Shown in pieces: positions 33,975-41,810 of a stretch of DNA of 64,000 nt. The stretch is taken from assembly GCA_040901795.1 (NCBI GenBank), contig JBBDYH010000067.1, positions 68,136 to 132,135 on the forward strand, given 5' to 3'. Within the stretch, counting starts at the first letter, position 1. The number at the start of each line of letters is the position of its first letter. A program made the translations under genes and the position numbers. The notes below the pieces were generated by a model. It was not told the DNA's origin and ran no database searches. It worked only from the letters and a program-made list of their open reading frames with translations. The stretch comes from JBBDYH01 sp040901795 (lineage in GTDB: Bacteria > Planctomycetota > Planctomycetia > Pirellulales > JALHPA01).

Positions 33975-34853
33975 CTATCTGGCGATGAACCGCTCGACGA
34001 GAGGGACGATGCACTCGTGCGCATCTTCGACAACCCAATGGCCGGCGTCTTGAAAACGGTGGACTTCGGCATGCGGGAAGCATTCGATGAAACGGTCGAG
34101 AAAGGCGGAGGTAAAACACCAGTCGCGCATGCCCCAGATAAACTGGAAGGGTTTGCTCGCAAGGCGCGCTAAGCCCTGTTCGACTTCGGTAAGTGTCTGG
34201 TAGCTTGGATGGTTCGGCGACATGGGAATGTCTTTGACGAAGCGGTCGATCGCAATGCGATTGGCCCAACTCCCGTAGGGGGCGGCGATTCCGGCGCGAA
34301 CGGCGGTCGTCATGCGGTCGCGTTTTTCGACGGCCATCCGCAGAGCTGCACGGACGAAGGCGTTCAGGCCGCGGACAGCGAGTATCCCCAACAGCGGCGT
34401 GCGGCAGATGCGGATCCGCCAGGGCATCCAGGCGGAGCGAAAGGCCGCCGTATTGAAGAGCACAAAACGGGCGAACCGATCCTGCCGCCGCAGCGCAGCA
34501 GCTAAGCCGATCGCTCCGCCCCAATCCTGAGCCAGCAGCGTAATCTCGCGAAGATCCAGACGGTCGATGAACTCGACGAGGTTGTCGATGTGCTGCGCCA
34601 GACGGTAATCGTACGACTGCGGCTTGTCGCTCAACCCACAACCGATGTGGTCCGGAGCGACGAGGCGGTGCTTGGGCCGCAAGGCGACGATCAGCTCGCG
34701 CCAGTGGAACGACCAGGTAGGGTTTCCGTGGACCAAAAGCAGTGTCGGCCCCCCACCCTCGTCAACGTAGTGCATTTGCCGGCCGTCGATCTCGATCGAG
34801 CGCGAGGTGAAGGGGTAGAGCGCTCGCCAATTAGGAGTTTCACGGGTGGGCAT
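33975..34853 (-). CDS. Alpha/beta hydrolase, haloalkane dehalogenase-like (OleB-type)
   Basis: A 292-residue alpha/beta hydrolase. It shows the oxyanion segment LLLVHGNPTWSFHWRELIVA, then VAPDHIGCGLSDKP. The nucleophile elbow LLAQDWGGAIGLAAAL has Asp as nucleophile followed by Trp, as in haloalkane dehalogenases and OleB. The C-terminal His motif is FQDAGHWVVED. Asp rather than Ser at the elbow excludes ordinary esterases. OleB proteins act on beta-lactones in long-chain olefin synthesis, but no oleA, oleC or oleD gene is next to it, so the substrate is open. Confidence 0.8.
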   Translation of the reverse strand: MPTRETPNWRALYPFTSRSIEIDGRQMHYVDEGGGPTLLLVHGNPTWSFHWRELIVALRPKHRLVAPDHIGCGLSDKPQSYDYRLAQHIDNLVEFIDRLDLREITLLAQDWGGAIGLAAALRRQDRFARFVLFNTAAFRSAWMPWRIRICRTPLLGILAVRGLNAFVRAALRMAVEKRDRMTTAVRAGIAAPYGSWANRIAIDRFVKDIPMSPNHPSYQTLTEVEQGLARLASKPFQFIWGMRDWCFTSAFLDRFIECFPHAEVHRFQDAGHWVVEDAHECIVPLVERFIAR

Positions 34854-35051
34854 TGGGTCGTGTTGGCCGGTCCGCCGAGCAGGTGTGTGTTACGCTTGCG
34901 CCGACAAGAGGAGATGTGTCATCTATACCGGTCAAGGCGGTACAATAGAAGGGCTGGCACGGCAGATGCATCGGCAGTCCGTAGGGCCGGGCAGCGTTTG
35001 CAAGGGAAACTTGTTGCGTACGATGAAGCGGCGCCGTCAACGGTAGACATG

Positions 35052-35072
35052 CACTGCTCGCGGCGAGCAGTG
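35052..35072. repeat. Palindrome CACTGCTCGC family, copy 2
   Basis: The same 21-base palindrome as 12044-12064 (CACTGCTCG-CGG-CGAGCAGTG, followed by GCAC). It is 63 bases upstream of the ppk1 start. Confidence 0.75.
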
Positions 35073-35134
35073 GCACATGGCACGTGAGATGAGATGAATA
35101 GCAATGTTGTCAGGCTCAGCCTGACCTACGGGTC

Positions 35135-37321
35135 ATGAGCGAACAAACTTTTCTTCCCGAACACTTCACCAACCGCGAGCTGAGCTGGCTGGAATTCAAT
35201 GCGCGCGTGCTCGAGGAAGCGGAGGACCCGACGAACCCGCTGTTAGAGCGCGTCAAATTCCTGTCGATCTTCAGCTCGAACCTGGACGAATTCTTCATGG
35301 TCCGGGTGGCGGGATTGCGGGAGCAGGCCTTCGGCAACGGCGCTCCGCAAGATTACACGCCTGACGGCATGCGGCCGATCGCTCAGTTGCAACGGATCTG
35401 CACGCGCACGCAGGAGCTGGTGGCCGGACAGTACCGTTGCTGGAACGAGTCGGTCTTGCCGCAGCTTGCTCAGGAGGGAGTGCGCTTGCTCCGCTTCGAC
35501 GAGTTGAACGACGAGCAGCGCGAGGCGCTGACGCGATTCTTCCATGAGCGGGCGTTCCCGATTCTGACGCCGATGGCCGTCGATCCGGCCCATCCCAGCC
35601 CGCGGTATCACAACCGCAGTCTGTACCTGGCGGCGATGCTGGAGCGACGCCGCGGTTTGGGGCCGAAGCAAATGTTCGCGGTCGTGCAGGTGCCCCACGT
35701 GTTGCCGCGGCTGGTGCCGGTCGGCCAGGGGGGCGCGGCGCACTTTATTTTGTTGGAAGACGCGGTTTCGGCGTGGCTGCCCGAGCTGTTCGGCGGATTT
35801 GCCGTGCAAACCTGGACCACGTTCCGCATCACGCGCGACAGCGACATCGAGCTATTGGAGCAAGAGTCGGACGATATGCTGCGGCTGATCGAGGACCGGC
35901 TCAAGGCACGCCAGCATGGCGAAGCGGTGCGGCTGGAAGTGGCGGCCGACGCCAGCGAAGAGCTCTCGCGGCTGATCATCGACGAAGAGTACGTTCGCGA
36001 CAACTCGCCGGAGAGTTATAGCGAGGTCTACCGGATTCCGGGGCCGCTCGACCTGACGGCGATGATGGAGCTCACGCGATTGCATGGGTTCGATCAGCTC
36101 CGCGACCCGCCCGTCTTTCCGCAGACGCCGCGGGGGATTCGCCGCCGTGGCGACGACTTGTTCGCCGCCATCTCGCGGCGCGACATCCTGCTGCACCATC
36201 CGTACGACACGTTCGACACGGTCGTGGACTTCGTCAGCCGTGCGGCGATCGATCCCAAGGTGTTGGCGATCAAGCAGACGCTCTACCGCACCAGCGGAGA
36301 TTCGCCGATCACGCGAGCATTAATTTCGGCCGCGGAAAACGGCAAACACGTGACTGCGCTTGTGGAGCTGAAGGCCCGCTTCGACGAGGCCAACAATGTG
36401 AGCTGGGCGCGGCAGTTGGAGCGCGCGGGCGTACACGTGGTGTTTGGTTTCTTGGACCTGAAGACGCATTGCAAGCTATCGCTGGTGGTGCGGCAGGAAG
36501 GGAACAACCTGCGGCGGTATGTGCATCTTGGCACCGGCAACTACAATCCCACTACCGCGTTGACTTATACCGATCTGGGGCTGTTCTCGGCCGACGAAGA
36601 CCTGGTGTCCGACGCGTCGGCATTGTTTAACCTCTTGACCGGCTATTCGCAGGGTCACCAGTGGCGAAAACTGGTCGTCGCGCCGACGGATCTGCAGCGC
36701 CGGACGATTGAGTTGATCGAAGAGCAGACGGATCTTGCCCGGCAAGGGCTGCCGTCGCGGATCTTCGCCAAGCTCAACGCGTTGGTCGATCATCGCGTGA
36801 TCGAAGCGCTGTACCGCGCGAGCCAGGCCGGCGTGCCGATCGACATCGTCGATCGCGGAGTGTGCGGCTTGCGGCCGGGCCTGCCCGGCATCTCCGAAAA
36901 CATCCGGGTGCGGTCGATCGTCGATCGGTTCCTGGAGCACAGCCGGATTTACGTCTTTGGTCCGGACAGCGACGCCAAGGTGTATCTCTCCAGCGCCGAC
37001 TGGATGCCGCGAAATTTTTATCGCCGCGTCGAGGTGATGTTCCCCATTGAAGCGCCGGAGCTCAAGGACCGCATGCTGCACGAGATCGTGCCGGCGTATC
37101 TGCTCGATAACGTGAAAGCGCGGCTCTTGCAGTCCGACGGCACACACCTGCGGTTCCAGCCCGCCCCAGGCGAAGCGCCCTACCGCTGCCAGGAGCGGCT
37201 ATTGTCGCTGCGTCCCAGCAGCCTGCCCGAGCGCGAGGCGCGAGCGGCGTTTGCGCTGGCCGCCAGCGGCAACGGGGAGGGAAATGGTGCACCGATCGAG
37301 GCAGAGCAGCGGGTGATGTAG
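35135..37321 (+). CDS. ppk1: Polyphosphate kinase 1
   Basis: A 728-residue Ppk1 with all four domains. The N-terminus reads FTNRELSWLEFNARVLEEAE. The head has the ILTPMAVDPAHPSPRYHNRS segment. The two C-terminal domains carry LYRTSGDSPITRALISAAEN, VELKARFDEANNVSWARQLE, HCKLSLVVR (phospho-accepting His region) and HLGTGNYNP, then the second catalytic stretch IYVFGPDSDAKVYLSSADWM. The enzyme builds inorganic polyphosphate from ATP at the membrane face. Length is normal. It stands alone, with no ppx beside it. A nested palindrome follows the stop. Confidence 0.96.
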   Translation: MSEQTFLPEHFTNRELSWLEFNARVLEEAEDPTNPLLERVKFLSIFSSNLDEFFMVRVAGLREQAFGNGAPQDYTPDGMRPIAQLQRICTRTQELVAGQYRCWNESVLPQLAQEGVRLLRFDELNDEQREALTRFFHERAFPILTPMAVDPAHPSPRYHNRSLYLAAMLERRRGLGPKQMFAVVQVPHVLPRLVPVGQGGAAHFILLEDAVSAWLPELFGGFAVQTWTTFRITRDSDIELLEQESDDMLRLIEDRLKARQHGEAVRLEVAADASEELSRLIIDEEYVRDNSPESYSEVYRIPGPLDLTAMMELTRLHGFDQLRDPPVFPQTPRGIRRRGDDLFAAISRRDILLHHPYDTFDTVVDFVSRAAIDPKVLAIKQTLYRTSGDSPITRALISAAENGKHVTALVELKARFDEANNVSWARQLERAGVHVVFGFLDLKTHCKLSLVVRQEGNNLRRYVHLGTGNYNPTTALTYTDLGLFSADEDLVSDASALFNLLTGYSQGHQWRKLVVAPTDLQRRTIELIEEQTDLARQGLPSRIFAKLNALVDHRVIEALYRASQAGVPIDIVDRGVCGLRPGLPGISENIRVRSIVDRFLEHSRIYVFGPDSDAKVYLSSADWMPRNFYRRVEVMFPIEAPELKDRMLHEIVPAYLLDNVKARLLQSDGTHLRFQPAPGEAPYRCQERLLSLRPSSLPEREARAAFALAASGNGEGNGAPIEAEQRVM

Positions 37322-37329
37322 CGCAATGT

Positions 37330-37431
37330 GGCAGGCACACTCCATGTGCCGACTTCGCACATGGAGCGTGGGAAAGTGTAGTCATCACGCTCCGCGTGAT
37401 GATTCCTCTCGCGGAGCGAGAGGACTACACT
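37330..37431. repeat. Nested palindromes after ppk1, three-way-junction-like
   Basis: Outer stem AGTGTAGTC (37375-37383) with GACTACACT (37423-37431) holds two inner hairpins. They are TCATCACGC-TCC-GCGTGATGA (37382-37402) and CCTCTCGC-GGA-GCGAGAGG (approximately 37405-37423). A fourth hairpin GGCACACTCCATGTGCC lies just before (37334-37350). It is likely a REP-type element that also ends ppk1 transcription. Confidence 0.7.
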
Positions 37432-37449
37432 ACCGCACAAGGCTTGCTG

Positions 37450-38877
37450 CTACGGCGCATTAGCGCGATTCAAGAGGCCGGTCCAATAGGCTTCGGCGCG
37501 GCGCCAGTCGGCGAGCGATTCGTCGCGCTCGGGCGCTTTGACGCGATCCGAGCACCAATTGACAAAGAATTGGGCCGAGGCGCGGCTGATCCGCAGACGA
37601 TCGCCAATCTGGACATAGTACGGCGCCGTCGTGGCGAACCGATACGTGCTCGGATCGTCGGCAACAGCGCGGATGAGAAACCAGCCGCTCTCGGTGAATT
37701 TCAGTGACGGCAGCTTGCCGCCGCTCGCTTTCCATTTGTCGAGCCGCGCCGAGTGGGCAGTCGCGCCGTTTTTGACCACTTCCAAGTAGCTGATCTGATC
37801 GCGCGTCGAGAGGGACAGGCCGATTTCAAGCTCCACCGTTTGGCCCTGTTCGGCGTGGAAAACGTGGCCCGGCGGCTGCCCTTCGACGCTGGGCCGAATC
37901 AACGGGCCGTTGGTCACCATGGCTCGCCCGGTGCGCAGGCCCTCCCACCACTTTTCCCAGCTCGGCTCGCCTTCGATAAAGACGTAAACGCGGTTGTAGC
38001 CGACTGGATTGAAATTGTTACGGAGCGCGGCTTTCGCGGCCGGACCATTTCCCCGCAGTGCGGTTGCTTCACGTTGCCAGCCTGATCCGCTGCCGGCGGT
38101 CGGTGGCAACCGCAGGCTGCAATTGAGCAGGTGGTAGTAGATGTCCAACGACCAGACGCCGTTGCCGAGCACGCCGGGATAGACCGCCAGGTCGCGCGGA
38201 CGGCCGCCCGCTTTGTGATTCACCATTCCGTAGCGCAGCAAGTGCCGGTGGGCGATTTGCACGCTTTCGAGCTTCCCACCCGCGACCCCCAACGGCAGGT
38301 CCCAGGAGAACGGCAGCGGCGGATCTCCGTTGACGTCCCGCAGAGCATAGAACCGCGTTCCATCAAACTGTGTTGCCGTATGATTCGCTCCCGCCTTATC
38401 TGTACGCCCCGAAGCGCCAAGCGTCGCTATGTACAGATCTTCGGCCCGCATCAAGAGCTCGATCTCAGTCTCGCGGCGGTGGACATCGAGGTCGCCCGCG
38501 TACCAGCCCTCGGCGGCCATGTCCACAAACCGCTTCATATCAACCGTCTTGCGATCGTCGGCATAGTTGTTGATCGTAAAGTGTCCCGTGCGGGTCAGAT
38601 ACTCCGGGCCGCGCTCCATGACAAACCTGTAGTTCCCTAGAGGCAGCTTGAGCTTGACCTTGTCGTAGAACACAAAGTGATCGTCCAATGCCGGTACGCC
38701 AGGGGGTTTGACGGGCTTCTTCGTGGTCACATTTTGTAAATGCACACGCACAGCGATCGGCTTCCCCGTGTCGCGGTCGATGGCGGAGAGTTCAAGCTGG
38801 CCTTCGCGGGCGTACAAACTTAGCCCGATGCAGAGACTAGCGACAACAGTGATCGCTGTTCGAACGATGGAAAACAC
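37450..38877 (-). CDS. Secreted protein related to CehA/McbA-type metallohydrolases
   Basis: A 475-residue exported protein (signal MFSIVRTAITVVASLCIGLS). Residues 28-115 form a beta-sandwich-like region (GQLELSAIDRDTGKPIAVRV). The segment EGWYAGDLDVHRRETEIELL follows, where PHP-type CehA/McbA metallohydrolases have GDLHVH. The first metal His is Asp here, and few of the later PHP ligand motifs are evident, so catalytic activity is doubtful. A later conserved stretch reads YVFIEGEPSWEKWWEGLRTG and GRAMVTNGPLIRPSVEGQPP, as seen in planctomycete homologs. Its start lies just after a hicBA remnant on the same strand. Function is not assigned. Confidence 0.6.
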   Translation of the reverse strand: MFSIVRTAITVVASLCIGLSLYAREGQLELSAIDRDTGKPIAVRVHLQNVTTKKPVKPPGVPALDDHFVFYDKVKLKLPLGNYRFVMERGPEYLTRTGHFTINNYADDRKTVDMKRFVDMAAEGWYAGDLDVHRRETEIELLMRAEDLYIATLGASGRTDKAGANHTATQFDGTRFYALRDVNGDPPLPFSWDLPLGVAGGKLESVQIAHRHLLRYGMVNHKAGGRPRDLAVYPGVLGNGVWSLDIYYHLLNCSLRLPPTAGSGSGWQREATALRGNGPAAKAALRNNFNPVGYNRVYVFIEGEPSWEKWWEGLRTGRAMVTNGPLIRPSVEGQPPGHVFHAEQGQTVELEIGLSLSTRDQISYLEVVKNGATAHSARLDKWKASGGKLPSLKFTESGWFLIRAVADDPSTYRFATTAPYYVQIGDRLRISRASAQFFVNWCSDRVKAPERDESLADWRRAEAYWTGLLNRANAP

Positions 38878-38884
38878 ACAGGCC

Positions 38885-38938
38885 TCACATAACTACAACG
38901 TGGATCAGCCGTAGCCTTGTGGACGGCCAGGAACTCAT
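38885..38938 (-). pseudogene. hicA remnant (first 17 codons)
   Basis: Beginning with an ATG that overlaps the hicB stop (ATGA), the frame reads MSSWPSTRLRLIHVVVM and then stops. The opening SSWPST fits the start of HicA-type mRNA interferase toxins (usually about 60-80 residues), and the overlap is the expected gene arrangement. The rest of the toxin is missing; the next gene starts 8 bases on. This is inferred from a very short match. Confidence 0.4.
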
Positions 38939-39141
38939 GGAATCACCGAGAAGACATCGGCGACATCTGGAACTTCTTCCCCGTTCTCAATGCGATCGGC
39001 GAGCACACGAAGCGTAAGCGCCTTGACGCGATCAATCGCTTCCGCGCGCGTCGCCCCGTACGCCATGACGCCGGGAAGGTCGAGTACTTCGCCGATCCAG
39101 CGCCCATCATCCTCGCGGTCAATTTCGATTTGCAGGCTCAT
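38935..39141 (-). CDS. HicB-family antitoxin
   Basis: A 68-residue protein MSLQIEIDREDDGRWIGEVL, then DLPGVMAYGATRAEAIDRVK. It matches the partial RNase H-like fold of HicB antitoxins (strand, W-x-A/G-E-V, LPG-V, G-T-R-x-E-A). No C-terminal DNA-binding domain is present, as in the short HicB forms. ATG 39141 chosen because the family begins there; 39180 would add 13 residues. Its partner toxin gene appears truncated just downstream, leaving this antitoxin without a target in the window. Confidence 0.8.
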   Translation of the reverse strand: MSLQIEIDREDDGRWIGEVLDLPGVMAYGATRAEAIDRVKALTLRVLADRIENGEEVPDVADVFSVIP

Positions 39142-39274
39142 GATGATTATCTTTCCACGCGATGCAACGCCGTAATCCATGTGCCTTGATGGGGAAATGC
39201 AGCGGCCCTTAGAATAGCGTAGCTTAAGAAGTTTGCCTCAAGCAACTCGGCTTCCGACTACAAGCTACGCCGGC

Positions 39275-40306
39275 ATGGCTGAAGACTACTACAAGACCCT
39301 CGGTGTCAAGCGCGACGCGACGCCCGCCGAAATCCAGAAGGCCTATCGCGATCTCGCCCGCAAATACCACCCCGATCTCAACCCGAACGACAAGAAAGCC
39401 AAGGAGAAATTCCAGAAGGTCCAATCCGCGTTCGACGTGCTCAATGACGAAAAGAAGCGGAAGATGTATGACCAGTTTGGACCGGGCTTCGAGAGCATGG
39501 GCGGCGGGGCGGCCGGCGACGCGGGCGGCCCCCGCGGCGGGAATTACTCCTGGACCGGCCAGATGCCCGAGGGATTTGAGGGGATCGACATCAGCCAACT
39601 TTTCGGCGGCGGAGTCGATCCCAGCACGTTCGGCGGAGCGGGCGGCGGTGGCCGAGGGGCTGGCGGGTTTGCCGACATCTTCGAGCAGCTTCGCAGAGGT
39701 ACCGGCGGAGGCAGTGGCGGTGGAGGCCGTGCACGGGGCCGTCGCGGTCGTGCGGCGCCTGTCGAAGGGAATGACTTCCACAGCGATATGACGGTTTCAT
39801 TCGAGACCGCCGTGCTCGGGGGAATAACTGACCTGGCGATTGACCGCGCTGGCAAGCACGAGACGATCTCAGTTAAAATCCCGGCCGGCATTCCCGACGG
39901 GGGCAAGGTCCGCCTGCGCGGGCAAGGCGAGCCGGGCGTCAATGGCGGACCGCCGGGTGATATTATTCTCACGGTTCACGCCGCGCCGCACCCGCACTTC
40001 ACGCGGACCGGCGATCGGCTTGACCTGAAGCTGCCGGTGACGCTGGCCGAGGCCCTGCTGGGGGCGAAAGTTGATGTGCCAACCCCTTACGGTACGATCA
40101 CGCTCCGTGTTCCCCCACGGACCAGCAGTGGTGTCAAGCTCCGCGTCAAAGGCCATGGCGTGAAGAATAAGGACGGGACCAAGGGGGACTTGTACGCCGA
40201 AGTGCAGATTGTTCTACCCGATACCATCGACAGCGATTTGCTCGAAGCCGTGCGAAGTTTGGAAGGACGGGGGCAGCCGGACCCCCGACGGGAGCTGCGT
40301 TGGTGA
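39275..40306 (+). CDS. DnaJ-type co-chaperone without zinc finger (CbpA-like)
   Basis: A 343-residue J-domain protein. The J-domain lies at residues 1-70 (EDYYKTLGVKRDATPAEIQK, AYRDLARKYHPDLNPNDKKA; HPD present). A long Gly/Phe-rich linker follows (about 75-165). The C-terminal substrate-binding beta domains show GGKVRLRGQGEPG, HPHFTRTGDRLDLKLPVTLA and VKGHGVKNKDGTKGDLYAEV. It lacks the four CxxCxGxG zinc motifs, so it is the CbpA/DjlA-like type rather than canonical DnaJ. It stimulates the DnaK ATPase. A small membrane protein gene overlaps its stop. Confidence 0.93.
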   Translation: MAEDYYKTLGVKRDATPAEIQKAYRDLARKYHPDLNPNDKKAKEKFQKVQSAFDVLNDEKKRKMYDQFGPGFESMGGGAAGDAGGPRGGNYSWTGQMPEGFEGIDISQLFGGGVDPSTFGGAGGGGRGAGGFADIFEQLRRGTGGGSGGGGRARGRRGRAAPVEGNDFHSDMTVSFETAVLGGITDLAIDRAGKHETISVKIPAGIPDGGKVRLRGQGEPGVNGGPPGDIILTVHAAPHPHFTRTGDRLDLKLPVTLAEALLGAKVDVPTPYGTITLRVPPRTSSGVKLRVKGHGVKNKDGTKGDLYAEVQIVLPDTIDSDLLEAVRSLEGRGQPDPRRELRW

Positions 40307-40563
40307 TAGCTGCCATCTTCGCCGCCGACGCTGACCCCACGCTCTGGCAGCGGCTGGACGAAGCGACTCGCGAACGGCTGTCCCTGACGTTGGCCGGCTT
40401 CCTCTTGCTGTTGGCGCTGTTAATCCTGCTGATCGCGATCTCGGCGCGGATGATGCGCCGAATTGCGCGTCACCGCCCGACGGCACGTCGACGGGAGGTA
40501 AGCGACTGGGATCAACGGGCGCCGGCGGAAGACGATCTTCCCACTACTGATCACGGTGAGTAA
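40303..40563 (+). CDS. Small single-pass membrane protein
   Basis: An 86-residue protein with one helix (LSLTLAGFLLLLALLILLIA, near residues 27-47) and a basic then acidic cytosolic tail. The GTG start overlaps the dnaJ-like stop (GTGATAG), with GGAG upstream, which implies translational coupling with the co-chaperone gene. No family recognised. Confidence 0.6.
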   Translation: MIAAIFAADADPTLWQRLDEATRERLSLTLAGFLLLLALLILLIAISARMMRRIARHRPTARRREVSDWDQRAPAEDDLPTTDHGE

Positions 40564-40602
40564 GAGATTGCAGAAAAAGATCGCATCTCGGGCGGCGTCG
40601 CC

Positions 40603-41589
40603 TCACTTCTCGCCCAAGGGCACGTCGCGGAACTTTTGGTGGCAGGCCGCGCAGTTCTTATTGATTGCGGTGAGCGCCCCATCGGCCATTGTGTGAAGAT
40701 TGAGCTTGGCGGTGGGGTAGCGCTGTTCCTTGAGACTGGCAAGCGTGTCTTCGAGCGATTTCGCCGCCTGCTCCCCGTTGCGCATTTGCTTCTGGAACTC
40801 AGCCGGGCGCCGCTTCAGCTCATCGGTCCGCAAAAGCTCGGTGTAATGTTCGCGCAGTAGCAGGGCCTCATGCGCCGGGTCCAGATCGGGATGTTCCGGC
40901 ACAGGCCGCCAACCTGCGGCGGCGATCCGCCGGACGTAGTCGTGCGTCCGCTCCAGCGCGACCATCGCGTCGGCCAACGGCGGGACTTCGACCGCAGGGC
41001 GAAACTCCACATCCAGCGCATCGAGTAGCGCGTCGTCGAGCCGGCGCGCTTGTTCGGCAGACTTGTAGAGACCGCGATAGTTTTTGCTGGTGCCGGCCGC
41101 GGTCAGCACGGCAAGTGCGTCGCCGGCGCCAATGAGACCCGCTCCCACGCAGGCCACGGCCGCCGCCGCCGGACTGCGGTGCTTGCCATGATGGCAATGG
41201 ATGTAGACCGGACCCTGCAGGTCGCGGACCGCTTTGGCCAGTTCCTTGGCGCGCGTTTCAGGCACGCCGTCGTAGCTGTGCGGCAGGTGAACATAGCGCA
41301 TGCCGTGCCGCTTGGCGCTGTCGAGGTCCGGCTTGGCCCCATCGACGCTGATGACCGTCTTCACGCCCAGACGCTCAAGCGCGGCAAAGCCTCTTTCACC
41401 GTGAGGCTCCCCGCCGGAGAGCACTTTGGGGTGAACCTGGTAGACGTTTTCCAGATCGGGGTCGGCGATGCGATTCGGCTGACGCTTTTTCTCGCCGCCG
41501 GTGTGCTGCGCAGTTCTTGACTCGGCGCAACTGGTGAAGGTTGCGCTTAGTATCGCCGTGCTCAACAGGCGCCAGAACAAATGCGGCAT
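40603..41589 (-). CDS. Exported dual-specificity phosphatase fused to a cytochrome c'-like tail
   Basis: A 328-residue protein with an N-terminal signal and lipobox-like segment (LSTAILSATFTSC, Cys near 21). Residues about 48-165 are a phosphatase domain of dual-specificity type: LSGGEPHGERGFAALERLGV, then VISVDGAKPD and the active loop VYIHCHHGKHRSPAAAAVAC (C-x5-R near residues 131-137). Residues about 200-325 form a helical region ending in NCAACHQKFRDVPLGEK, a CxxCH haem-attachment site with the R/K spacing of cytochrome c'. Similar one-haem helical bundles occur in planctomycete proteins, but fusion to a phosphatase is unusual. Export and haem binding both suggest the periplasm. Substrate and redox role unknown. 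Confidence 0.75.
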   Translation of the reverse strand: MPHLFWRLLSTAILSATFTSCAESRTAQHTGGEKKRQPNRIADPDLENVYQVHPKVLSGGEPHGERGFAALERLGVKTVISVDGAKPDLDSAKRHGMRYVHLPHSYDGVPETRAKELAKAVRDLQGPVYIHCHHGKHRSPAAAAVACVGAGLIGAGDALAVLTAAGTSKNYRGLYKSAEQARRLDDALLDALDVEFRPAVEVPPLADAMVALERTHDYVRRIAAAGWRPVPEHPDLDPAHEALLLREHYTELLRTDELKRRPAEFQKQMRNGEQAAKSLEDTLASLKEQRYPTAKLNLHTMADGALTAINKNCAACHQKFRDVPLGEK

Positions 41590-41710
41590 GGCGGTGTCGT
41601 TTCAGGACGGAGTGAACCTACCCCTGCATTCTATAAATCGCTGAATCGAGCAACAACCGACGCGAAGATGGGAATGTCTAGCAGGAGTCTAGGACAGCGG
41701 CTTCGGCCTC

Positions 41711-41767
41711 GTTTAACCCGTAGCCGCAGGCGAGGCAGTCGAGATCCTCGCCTTCTGCGGGTTAAAC
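41711..41767. repeat. GTTTAACCCG palindromic element
   Basis: Perfect arms GTTTAACCCG (41711-41720) and CGGGTTAAAC (41758-41767), with inner CGAGG/CCTCG pairing. It lies in the 220-base gap between the phosphatase-cytochrome and molybdoenzyme genes. Confidence 0.7.
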
Positions 41768-41810
41768 AAAAGCATCGCCGGCCGACAGGTTTGTCTGCCC
41801 CACGAAGCGC

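Noticed and set aside
37330..37431. Clover-like folding suggestive of a tRNA
   Set aside because: The stems do not match tRNA arm lengths, there is no T-loop GTTCRANNC sequence in place, and no anticodon arm; it is a nested repeat.
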